DNA of 43,431 nt from Paramylibacter ulvae (lineage in GTDB: Bacteria > Pseudomonadota > Alphaproteobacteria > Rhodobacterales > Rhodobacteraceae), in NCBI RefSeq assembly GCF_014652655.1, contig NZ_BMZF01000012.1, positions 1 to 43,431 on the forward strand, given 5' to 3'. A program made the position numbers and the translations under genes. The notes below the pieces were generated by a model. It did no database searches. It was not told where the DNA came from and was given only the letters and a program-made list of their open reading frames with translations. Shown here piece after piece: positions 24,667 to 32,673 of this stretch; positions within the stretch are counted from its first letter, which is position 1, and the number at the start of each line of letters is the position of its first letter.

Positions 24667-26151
24667 ATGAAACAAACTGATATTGATACATTGCGCGCGA
24701 AATCCATTTCGCCACAACAACACCTTATTGAGGGCAAATTCGTTCCCGCATCAGATGGTGCGACGATGGATATCATTTCTCCAATTGATGGCACTGTTTT
24801 AACATCGGTGGCACGGGGCACGGCGCAGGATATGAATGCGGCTATTGCGTCTGCGCGTGTGGGATTTGACGATGGTCGATGGGCAAACCAACCCCCAGCG
24901 GCGCGTAAAAAGGTTTTGATGAAATGGGCGGAATTGATTGAAAAACACGCGCTAGAATTGGCCGTGCTTGGTGTGCGTGACAACGGAACCGAAATTGGAA
25001 TGGCGATCAAGGCTGAACCGGGTTCAGCGGCGGGCACAATCCGCTATTACGCCGAAGCATTGGACAAGGTGAACGGTGAAATCGCGCCAACGCAATCGGA
25101 TGTTTTGGCATTGGTCAGCAAAGAGCCCGTTGGTGTGGTTGGCGCGATCATCCCGTGGAATTTCCCTTTGATGATTGGCGCATGGAAACTGGGCCCTGCC
25201 TTGGCGTGTGGAAATTCTGTTGTATTGAAACCCGCAGAAACAGCATCACTTTCGTTGATCCGTATGGCCGAATTGGCGCTCGAAGCGGGTCTTCCTGCGG
25301 GGGTGCTGAATGTTGTAACTGGTCAAGGCGCCGTGGTCGGCGAAGCGATGGGCCTGTCGATGGATGTCGATGTGTTGGTTTTTACCGGGTCTGGCCCAAC
25401 AGGCCGTCGTTTGTTGGAATATTCGGCGCGATCCAATCTAAAACGTGTCTATCTTGAACTGGGTGGGAAATCCCCAAATATCGTTTTCGCAGACGCCACC
25501 AATTTAGACGAAGCAGCGGCCGTTTCCGCCGCAGGAATTTTTCGCAACTCTGGTCAGGTTTGCATCGCAGGGTCGCGTCTCTTGGTTCAAGAAGACATCC
25601 ATGATGAATTCGTTGCCAAGGTCGTTGCAATCGCACAAGGAATGCGCGTTGGCGATCCGCTGGATTTGAACAACCAGATCGGCGCTGTAAATTCATTGCC
25701 CCAGTTAGAGCAAAACCTTGGGTTTGTAAAAACGGCGATCGCTGAAGGTGGTGAAATCGCGACAGGTGGCCAACAAATTCATACACAATCGGGTGGCTAC
25801 TATATGGCGCCAACCATCGTGACACAGGTACGCCCTGATGCAACGCTGGCCCAAAAAGAAGTGTTCGGCCCCGTTCTAGGAGTGACGACGTTCAAGGATG
25901 AAGCAGAGGCAATCAAAATTGCGAACGCGACCGATTTTGGCCTGTCTGGCGCGGTTTGGACATCGGGATTGTCGCGTGCACATCGCATGATCAAGGCAAT
26001 CCGAACAGGTGTGATTCACGTTAACACCTATGGCGGCGCCGATAATACCGTGCCACTTGGCGGGGTTGGACAATCGGGAAATGGTCACGACAAATCGCTT
26101 CATGCGCTGGATAAATACACAAACTTAAAAACCGCGTGGATCAAGCTGTAA
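24667..26151 (+). CDS. NAD(P)-dependent aldehyde dehydrogenase
   Basis: The 494-residue protein has all ALDH motifs: PWNFPLMIGAWKLGPALACGN, KPAETASLSLIRMAEL, the base glutamate in YLELGGKSPNIVF, the nucleophilic cysteine in NSGQVCIAGSRLLV, KEVFGPVLGVTTF and the C-terminal PLGGVGQSGNGHDKS. Overall it looks like betaine-aldehyde or gamma-glutamyl-aminobutyraldehyde dehydrogenases. Placed behind TctCBA and opposite the aminotransferase, it probably oxidises the aldehyde left after transamination. An alternative is oxidation of the succinate semialdehyde released by HpaI. Confidence 0.9.
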   Translation: MKQTDIDTLRAKSISPQQHLIEGKFVPASDGATMDIISPIDGTVLTSVARGTAQDMNAAIASARVGFDDGRWANQPPAARKKVLMKWAELIEKHALELAVLGVRDNGTEIGMAIKAEPGSAAGTIRYYAEALDKVNGEIAPTQSDVLALVSKEPVGVVGAIIPWNFPLMIGAWKLGPALACGNSVVLKPAETASLSLIRMAELALEAGLPAGVLNVVTGQGAVVGEAMGLSMDVDVLVFTGSGPTGRRLLEYSARSNLKRVYLELGGKSPNIVFADATNLDEAAAVSAAGIFRNSGQVCIAGSRLLVQEDIHDEFVAKVVAIAQGMRVGDPLDLNNQIGAVNSLPQLEQNLGFVKTAIAEGGEIATGGQQIHTQSGGYYMAPTIVTQVRPDATLAQKEVFGPVLGVTTFKDEAEAIKIANATDFGLSGAVWTSGLSRAHRMIKAIRTGVIHVNTYGGADNTVPLGGVGQSGNGHDKSLHALDKYTNLKTAWIKL

Positions 26152-26170
26152 CAATAAAACAGGGGACATT

Positions 26171-27403
26171 ATGTTGGAAAAAACCATTTTGGTCATCGGT
26201 ACCTATGACACGAAAGACGATGAACTGAATTATATGGCGGATGTGATCCGTGACCAAGGCGGACGTGTTTTAACCATGGACGTATCCGTTTTGGGCGATC
26301 CCATTAATCCAACTGATTATTCCAAACATGATGTCGCCCAAGAAGGCGGGAGTTCAATCAAGGCTGCGATTGATTCTGGCAATGAAAATGCAGCGATGCA
26401 GATTATGGCTGCCGGTGCGGCAATGTTGACCGCGCGCATTTACGCCGAGGGAAAATGCGATGCGATGATCGTTTTGGGCGGCACCATGGGCACTGACCTT
26501 GCGCTTGATGTTTGTTCAGCCTTGCCACTTGGTGTGCCAAAATACATTGTTTCAACCGTGTCCTTTTCGCCATTAATTCCCGCCGAACGATTGGCCGCAG
26601 ATACCCAAATGATCCTTTGGGCAGGTGGGCTCTATGGGCTGAATTCGGTTTGTAAAGCATCCCTCAGCCAAGCCGCGGGCGCCGTGTTGGGTGCCGCGCG
26701 CGCCGTGCAATCACCAAATCGCAACAAACCACTGATCGGGATGACGTCACTGGGTAAGACCGCATTGAAATATATGGTGCGCCTAAAACCAGCCCTTGAA
26801 GAGCGTGGATTTGAGGTGGCCGTTTTCCATTCCACTGGCATGGGCGGTCGCGCGTTTGAAAGTCTTGCAGGGCAGGGCGCTTTTGCCTGTGTATTTGATT
26901 TCTGCACTCAAGAATTGGGAAACCATATTCACGGATCAAATATTTCTGCGGGTGCCGATCGTTTGACGAACGCAGGGCGCAATGGCACCCCGCAATTAGT
27001 AGCACCTGGATGTTACGATCTGGTGGATATTATTGGCTGGCAGGGTATTCCCGCCAAATGGCAAAATAGCATGACACATGCTCACAATCGTCTGTTAACA
27101 TGCATTGTCCTAAATCACGAAGAGCGCGGCGAAGTTGCCAAAGCACATTCGAGGCAATTGGCCACAGCAACAGGCCCAACTGCGCTTTTGCTTCCCAAAG
27201 ACGGACTTGGCGAATGGGATCGCGATGGTGCTGATCTTTGCAACAAGAAAGGCCTGCAGACGTTTTTGTCAACACTTCACGAAACCTGCCCCGACAACGT
27301 CGAGATCCACGAGATAGACGGCCATATCAACGATCCAATTTTTGCAGATACTGCATTGGCATTGTTTGACGCGTGGTGCGAAACAGGCGTTGTAACAAAA
27401 TAA
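26171..27403 (+). CDS. Tm-1-like ATP-binding domain protein (UPF0261)
   Basis: The 410-residue protein has the UPF0261 opening ILVIGTYDTKDDELNYMADV and the family blocks VLGGTMGTDLALDV, PKYIVSTVSFSPL, GMTSLGKTALKYMV and VFHSTGMGGRAFE. The N-terminal half is the nucleotide-binding part described for plant Tm-1. The biochemical role of bacterial members is not established. Many sit beside a TIM-barrel partner; none is present here. As the last gene of the tctCBA-ALDH operon it probably takes part in the same catabolic route. Confidence 0.88.
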   Translation: MLEKTILVIGTYDTKDDELNYMADVIRDQGGRVLTMDVSVLGDPINPTDYSKHDVAQEGGSSIKAAIDSGNENAAMQIMAAGAAMLTARIYAEGKCDAMIVLGGTMGTDLALDVCSALPLGVPKYIVSTVSFSPLIPAERLAADTQMILWAGGLYGLNSVCKASLSQAAGAVLGAARAVQSPNRNKPLIGMTSLGKTALKYMVRLKPALEERGFEVAVFHSTGMGGRAFESLAGQGAFACVFDFCTQELGNHIHGSNISAGADRLTNAGRNGTPQLVAPGCYDLVDIIGWQGIPAKWQNSMTHAHNRLLTCIVLNHEERGEVAKAHSRQLATATGPTALLLPKDGLGEWDRDGADLCNKKGLQTFLSTLHETCPDNVEIHEIDGHINDPIFADTALALFDAWCETGVVTK

Positions 27404-27483
27404 TTTTGGAGCCGTTGCGTATCCACGCGCCTTGTCGTGATGGTAGGTATGAGCGGCCTCGCTATAGAACCTGCCACCGTGAT

Positions 27484-27756
27484 GTGATTCCAATGTCCAA
27501 CATGTCTATGTTGATGTTGTTGCGGCGCATGAAGATCGAGGGCGTCACCGTCCACGGGTTCCGTTCCATGTTCCGCGATTGGGCGTCAGAGGTCGCCAAT
27601 GCACCCAGAGAGGTTGCGGAAATGTCATTGGCGCATAAAGTGGGTTCAGATGTTGAACGCGCCTATGCCCGATCTGATCTTTTGGAACGGCGCAGGGTGT
27701 TGATGGGAGAATGGTCGCAGTTCGTCTCATCTGATTGCAAATCAAAGAAGGATTAA
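27484..27756 (+). pseudogene. C-terminal remnant of a P4-type tyrosine integrase
   Basis: The 90-residue frame carries the end of a phage integrase: SNMSMLMLLRRM, the catalytic HxxR in VTVHGFRSMFRDWAS, PREVAEMSLAHKVG with the second His, and the nucleophile Tyr in VERAYARSDL. The N-terminal DNA-binding domains and the first catalytic Arg are missing; the frame upstream (27404-27483) has no integrase similarity. It marks the left edge of an old insertion, directly behind the UPF0261 gene. Confidence 0.85.
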
Positions 27757-27763
27757 AGAGCAG

Positions 27764-28615
27764 ATGTTTTGTCCAGTTGGTTACGTTACGATTGCAGAGC
27801 TTTGGAATGAGTTTTCTCAAAAACATCGTGCGACGCTTATTCAATTTATACTTGAACAAAATCAAAAAGAAGCTCTGGCCATTGCCGAGGAACATGGCTC
27901 GCCAGATGACTATTGCGAAGACATCTTTCTAGCATCGTTCAAATCATTCTCTGCCTATGTCGCCAATACGAACGGACGCGTTTCAAAACTGTTAATTGAC
28001 GTTGATCTGGGACATTCCAATATTTTTACAAAAATGAGTGCGCTTGAGAGTTTCTTTGCAGCGAGCGACCCCATTGATGCGGGCGAGGATGGTTATTGGT
28101 TGCGAAGAATGGGGTCCAATAATTTTGTCGCGCTTGATCCACATGATCGAGAGGCATGGAAAAATGGTGTCTGGGAGCAAAGATGTTTAAATGGGGATGA
28201 TTTTGCCTTTGCGTCACATGCGTATCACACGCTTCCATATGTGTTTGAGCGTGGTCGTTATATCATTCCTGATACGCCCCCACCCTGGCATGGTGATGCA
28301 ATTGATGAGCATTTTTTACCAAAGATCGTTGAACTATTTGCCGGCAACTCACTTTGCCTTCTAGAGAAAGACGCAAACAAGTGGCGCAAAGTTACGCTCA
28401 ACGGTTCAACATTTGTACAAGCATTGATGGGTGAAAAAATTTCAATTGGCCGAACTTCGAAAATTCCTGCTGCGATGGCCGATATGAAGCGCGTATTTCC
28501 TAAGGGTCTCCCCGATATAAGCTGGAAACAAATGCTCTCCCAAATCGCATTGGAAACTGGGAATCGTTATTCCGAAAGTACCCTCAGGCGCGCGATAGAG
28601 CGTAGTGAGCTATAA
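27764..28615 (+). CDS. Hypothetical protein (283 aa) in the integrase region
   Basis: I do not recognise the family. The protein is soluble and acidic. It has a long N-terminal helix-rich region (AELWNEFSQKHRATLIQFIL), a central part with several Trp/His residues, and a C-terminal ~35-residue segment that reads like a helix-turn-helix (ISWKQMLSQIALETGNRYSE, then STLRRAIER). It starts 8 bases after the integrase remnant and is followed by the repeat cluster and the excisionase-like gene, so it may be cargo or a regulator of the integrated element. It looks intact. Confidence 0.6.
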   Translation: MFCPVGYVTIAELWNEFSQKHRATLIQFILEQNQKEALAIAEEHGSPDDYCEDIFLASFKSFSAYVANTNGRVSKLLIDVDLGHSNIFTKMSALESFFAASDPIDAGEDGYWLRRMGSNNFVALDPHDREAWKNGVWEQRCLNGDDFAFASHAYHTLPYVFERGRYIIPDTPPPWHGDAIDEHFLPKIVELFAGNSLCLLEKDANKWRKVTLNGSTFVQALMGEKISIGRTSKIPAAMADMKRVFPKGLPDISWKQMLSQIALETGNRYSESTLRRAIERSEL

Positions 28616-28653
28616 ACGAAGCAATAAAAGTGATCGGAAAGTGCAGATTTCTT

Positions 28654-28704
28654 CTGTCAAAACCCCTGTCAAAACTCTTTTTAGGTTTTGACAGTTCTGA
28701 CAGA
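28654..28704. repeat. Cluster of CTGTCAAAAC repeats upstream of the excisionase-like gene
   Basis: CTGTCAAAAC occurs at 28654-28663 and 28666-28675, its reverse complement GTTTTGACAG at 28685-28694, and a shortened CTGACAG at 28697-28703. The second and third copies form a 10-bp stem with a 9-base loop. The array lies 66 bases upstream of the small gene at 28770 and could be its operator, an Xis/integrase arm site, or the terminator of the 283-aa gene. Confidence 0.7.
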
Positions 28705-28769
28705 CTAGCGCTGACTTAAAATTCTGATTGAACCTCCACTCATCGAAATGAACGTGGAGGCATCGCAGA

Positions 28770-28985
28770 ATGACCAATCTATTTGAAGATAATCGAAACT
28801 ATGTGTTGGGTGATCCCGAGCTTGAATTAATCGGTGATCGCGACAAGCTGGCGCAATGGCGCCATAAAAACATGGAGCCAGCATTTTATAAGCTTGGGCG
28901 CAAAATCATCTATCGTGGTACAGATTTAAACGCTTGGGCGAATGCCTGTCGTATCGATCCTACGAACACTTGTTCAGGTAAGTGA
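28770..28985 (+). CDS. Small excisionase/AlpA-like DNA-binding protein
   Basis: The 71-residue protein contains a MerR-like short winged helix of the type found in excisionases: LAQWRHKNMEPAFYKLGRKI followed by YRGTDLNAWANA. GGAGG-rich sequence (GTGGAGG) stands about 10 bases upstream of the ATG. It precedes the tyrosine recombinase by 145 bases on the same strand, so a role as directionality factor or regulator of that recombinase is likely. Confidence 0.75.
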   Translation: MTNLFEDNRNYVLGDPELELIGDRDKLAQWRHKNMEPAFYKLGRKIIYRGTDLNAWANACRIDPTNTCSGK

Positions 28986-29130
28986 AGCATTCTGTTGGCA
29001 TAAGTTGCAACGTGATTGATGTTGCTTGGCATTTGATGCCTTTGCAAATTTTTCATTGCAAGCGAGGCTGTGGGCCATCGGATAGAGCCAGCCAAAAAGT
29101 GTTGGGGTATTTTTATCGCGGTAGCTCCAA

Positions 29131-30699
29131 ATGAGCCGCTCATATAAAAACGTGCGTTTGAAAAAAGATCGTGTGTATTGCGTTGATGATCTCTGCTCAA
29201 AATACAACGTTTGCAAAAACACCGTCTCGAATTGGGTTCAAACGGACCTAAAACCAATAGATAAAAAACGGCCAAATTTGTTTCGCGGAGCAGCTCTGAA
29301 CTTGTTTCACAAGGAACGACGACAGCGCTCAAAGTTAAATCTTCGCGCAGGTGAATTCAAATGCACTGGCTGTAAGTCTGCCGTTTTTCCGTTGCTCGAA
29401 ACCATAACTGAAAAGAAACTTCGCAACGGGACAATTATGTATTTTGCGTACTGTACGGACTGCAATGCGATGGTGCAAAAGATATCATCTGAGGCTGATC
29501 GAGACTATTTTGCGCGTCTTCGAAATCCCAATACCACCGTGGGCTGCCTACACGAAGTAAAGAAGGCAGTCCCCGCTGGTATTGGGATTAACGAGGAAAA
29601 GTTTGCGCAAGATTGTTGGTCGACAAATGATCGCATCATCTTTGCATGGCAAATTTATGCGGGGCGATTGGATGAAAAAACAATTGATCGCCACCTGGCT
29701 GCAATCCGGTATTGTGAACGGATTACTAAAGGAAAGGCCTTTGATCAGTTCACTGTTTTAGATGTGTCAAAGATACGAGATGATTTAAAACGTCGCGCAT
29801 GCCCTGATGCAGAAGATCATTTGTCAAAGTCGTCTGTTTTGCACTTCGTATCGCATTTAAAAGCGTTTGTTAAATGGTTGCTGAAGCAAGATGGCTACAA
29901 ACGTTTACCTCAAGATTTACCGGATTATTTTGATTTGCCGCGGCGCGCTTTTTCGAAAAGCTTGCCACGTAGTGCCAAGCAATACAAATCTATAGAGGAC
30001 GCAGCGCAATTGTTGCAAGAAATGCCAACAGGAACTTTGCAAGCGCAGCGAGACCGCGCAATCGTTGCCATTGCATATCTTGGGGCATTACGTGCCGATA
30101 CAATCGTATCCTTGAGGCTGTGCCATTTGGACATCCCAAATAAACTCATTATCCAAGACGCAAATGTCGTGCGTGCAAAAAATGGCAAAAGCTTAAAGAT
30201 AAGGTGGTTTTCAATCCTTGATATTTTCCACGAGGTTATTGTGGACTGGGCTGCAACGCTAACAGATTTAGGGTTTAAAGATGATGATGCACTATTCCCG
30301 AGCAATAATCACTTAGTGAATAAAAAGGCGTTTCGAGAAAATGATGGTGTCTCAATCCCAGTTATGGCCACCACGTATGCAGTGACCAAAGCCTTTGCAA
30401 TGGCTTGTCGCAATAGCCCAGAAAAGATCACACCGCATTCGGCCAAGCATTCAATTTCAGCCGAGCGTGATCGGCGTCGGTTAAGCCAAGAACAACGCAA
30501 AGCGTGGTCAGAAAATATGGGACATGAAAACGAAACGACCACGAAGAAATTTTACGGAAAACTACCAGATGAACGCCGCTTTAAGCTTCTTGAAGAGGTG
30601 CAGGAAGACCAAGTCGCTCCACCGTTGTATTTGTCTGATGAAGAGAAAATTGAGATGGCAAACGAATTTTTGAAATTGATGAATGAGAAATTTGGGTAA
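29131..30699 (+). CDS. Tyrosine recombinase with N-terminal helix-turn-helix and zinc ribbon
   Basis: The 522-residue protein begins with a helix-turn-helix (VDDLCSKYNVCKNTVSNWVQ) and a four-cysteine zinc ribbon (KCTGCKS and YCTDCNA, about residues 76-110). A SAM-like core-binding region (about 160-275) and a catalytic domain follow. The catalytic residues are Arg in GALRADTIVSL, Lys in the beta-hairpin (AKNGKSLKIRW), His in ITPHSAKHS, His in NMGHENETTTKKFYG, and Tyr in the same stretch. The usual HxxR is HxxK here. With the upstream excisionase-like gene it forms the mobility module of the defence island that follows. No attachment-site pair was recognised. Confidence 0.88.
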   Translation: MSRSYKNVRLKKDRVYCVDDLCSKYNVCKNTVSNWVQTDLKPIDKKRPNLFRGAALNLFHKERRQRSKLNLRAGEFKCTGCKSAVFPLLETITEKKLRNGTIMYFAYCTDCNAMVQKISSEADRDYFARLRNPNTTVGCLHEVKKAVPAGIGINEEKFAQDCWSTNDRIIFAWQIYAGRLDEKTIDRHLAAIRYCERITKGKAFDQFTVLDVSKIRDDLKRRACPDAEDHLSKSSVLHFVSHLKAFVKWLLKQDGYKRLPQDLPDYFDLPRRAFSKSLPRSAKQYKSIEDAAQLLQEMPTGTLQAQRDRAIVAIAYLGALRADTIVSLRLCHLDIPNKLIIQDANVVRAKNGKSLKIRWFSILDIFHEVIVDWAATLTDLGFKDDDALFPSNNHLVNKKAFRENDGVSIPVMATTYAVTKAFAMACRNSPEKITPHSAKHSISAERDRRRLSQEQRKAWSENMGHENETTTKKFYGKLPDERRFKLLEEVQEDQVAPPLYLSDEEKIEMANEFLKLMNEKFG

Positions 30700-30918
30700 C
30701 ATTGCGGCATATGCGAAGCTTCGAATGACAAGTTAATGGCGAATTTGGGCGGAATGCGGACCTTCGCTGCAACCGCAACCTTCATTAGAGACCGCACAAA
30801 ACCGGACGTTATATACCCGACAGTGCCGTCCCCCGTGTTTAAAGGGTTGCAAACGCCGTTGGCTCGACGATTATGGTTGAATTAAAAGTATTCACTATAT
30901 CTTTTTGGAAGCTATCAA

Positions 30919-32673
30919 ATGCGTATCGCACATATTTCCATTTTGGAATTTCGAGGTATCAAATCACTTGAGTGGTCACCTTCACCGAACGTGAACTGTC
31001 TTATCGGCTCGGGTGACTCCTGTAAGACAACTATATTGGATGCCATTGAAATCTGCTTAAACCCGCGCTTCGGGTTCTCGGGCAGTGATCCCGACTTGTT
31101 CGGTTGCGATCCAGCCAGCAAACCAGAAATTTGCCTCACCCTGGTTGATCTGCCAGAAGAATTGATAGTTGAGCACAAGTATGGTCTGTATTTGCGTGGA
31201 TGGAGCGACGCAGATAAAAAAATTAACGACGAACGAGCCGAAGGCGATCTTCTTGCCTTGACGGTTAAAGCGGCGCTTGATCCCGAAACACTCGATTGGC
31301 GTTGGGAGATTTTCAATGAACGCCTAGAAGGTGAACCTCCACGTTTCGGCTTCAAAGACGCCAAATTGATAGCTCCCAACCGACTTGGTGAATACGCAGA
31401 CCGTCATCTCACATGGAGTAGAACCTCTGTGCTCGGAAGACTTGAAAAAGGTCCAAACGCCGCTGAGCTGCTTGCTGGTTCGGTTAGGCAAGCAAAGAAA
31501 TCATTTGCAGCCGGAGATCGCACCTCGTTCGATGATGTTGTAAAACTGACAGAGAAAGTCAGTGCAGGCTTTCTGGTCCCCAAGAACCAAGGCTACGAAG
31601 CCCAATTGGACATTCATTCAGGCATGTTAGCTTCAGGCGCAGTTTCTTTGCACGATGGCAACCTGCCGCTGCGAACCCTCGGAAGTGGATCCTCGCGCCT
31701 TATGGTGGCAGGCGTCCAAAATTCTGGCCCAACACAAAACATCACGCTTGTCGATGAGCTTGAACTTGGGTTGGAACCGCATCGCATAATGCGCTTGTTG
31801 CGTTATCTACGATCTGGATTTCCACAAGATGGTATCGCTCAGCCTATCGTACACCAAACATTCCTGACAACACATTCCCCAGTTGTTGTTTGCGAATTGG
31901 AAGTCGCAGAACTGTTTTGCGTTCGTAGCAACGCAGGCAGTATTGCCGTTAAGTGTGCGCGGCCAGTCGAAGGAGACGCGGATACGGCACAACGGCACAT
32001 TCGGTCCAGCCCAAGTGCATTTCTTGCCCCGCGCTTGTTGATTGGCGAGGGGCGAACAGAGGTCGGATTTTGGCGCGGCATGGACGACCTTTGGTGCGAC
32101 GAAGGCAAGGAATCCTTCGCCTATCAGGGAGCCGTGGCAATCGATGGCAGCGGCAATGACAACGCCATAAAGCTTGGCTTGCATATGCAAAATCTAGGCT
32201 ATCGGTGCTTCGTATTGCTAGACTCTGACGTTCCTGTGTCAGAAGCCAATCAGCAGGCGCTTAATCAGGCGGGAGTCCAAGTCGCGGAATGGACCGATGA
32301 CTGCGATATCGAGCGCAGGGTCTTTCTTGACGTTCCATGGGCAACAGTAACGGCAATAGTTGACTTTGCTATCGAAGTTGTCGGTGAAGGAAGGGTTCTA
32401 AAAAATCTTCAGTTGGCAAAGCCTGCGGGCCCGGGCGTCGATCGAGCGGCGCTAGGTGCTCTCGCTGATACGGAAGATAATCGCAAGTGGTTAGCAATGG
32501 CCGCAACTCTGAAAGTTGAAAAAGGGCTGGGTAAAAAAGAAGATCGATCATGGTTCAAAAATATGTCACGTGGCGAGCAGCTAGGAAGAATTGTATTTGT
32601 TTGCCTCAAAGACATTCCGGATACCCCACTTGCCAAAACGATAAATGAAGTGAGGCAGTGGATTGATGCCTGA
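30919..32673 (+). CDS. gajA: Gabija GajA: OLD-type ATPase with TOPRIM nuclease domain
   Basis: GajA is the ATP-sensing DNA endonuclease of the Gabija antiphage system. The 584-residue length is close to the known ~578. The N-terminal ABC-type ATPase has FRGIKSLEW, a P-loop GSGDSCKTT at residues 30-38, a signature-like LGSGSSRLMVAG (about 255) and Walker B ITLVDELELGLEPHR (about 275). The TOPRIM part has the first acid in LLIGEGRTEVGF (Glu377), the DxD in VLLDSDVP (435-437) and a lysine-rich end KGLGKKEDRSW. The P-loop has Cys at residue 35 in place of the usual Gly (TGT at 31021). The gene overlaps gajB by eight bases. Confidence 0.9.
   Translation: MRIAHISILEFRGIKSLEWSPSPNVNCLIGSGDSCKTTILDAIEICLNPRFGFSGSDPDLFGCDPASKPEICLTLVDLPEELIVEHKYGLYLRGWSDADKKINDERAEGDLLALTVKAALDPETLDWRWEIFNERLEGEPPRFGFKDAKLIAPNRLGEYADRHLTWSRTSVLGRLEKGPNAAELLAGSVRQAKKSFAAGDRTSFDDVVKLTEKVSAGFLVPKNQGYEAQLDIHSGMLASGAVSLHDGNLPLRTLGSGSSRLMVAGVQNSGPTQNITLVDELELGLEPHRIMRLLRYLRSGFPQDGIAQPIVHQTFLTTHSPVVVCELEVAELFCVRSNAGSIAVKCARPVEGDADTAQRHIRSSPSAFLAPRLLIGEGRTEVGFWRGMDDLWCDEGKESFAYQGAVAIDGSGNDNAIKLGLHMQNLGYRCFVLLDSDVPVSEANQQALNQAGVQVAEWTDDCDIERRVFLDVPWATVTAIVDFAIEVVGEGRVLKNLQLAKPAGPGVDRAALGALADTEDNRKWLAMAATLKVEKGLGKKEDRSWFKNMSRGEQLGRIVFVCLKDIPDTPLAKTINEVRQWIDA

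Noticed and set aside
24667-26151. Aldehyde dehydrogenase as the dedicated succinate semialdehyde step of the hpa pathway
   Set aside because: It is encoded in the separate TctCBA operon under a different regulator; kept as an alternative only.
27373-27483. A longer integrase start upstream of the remnant
   Set aside because: The frame is open, but the residues overlap the end of the UPF0261 gene and show no integrase similarity.
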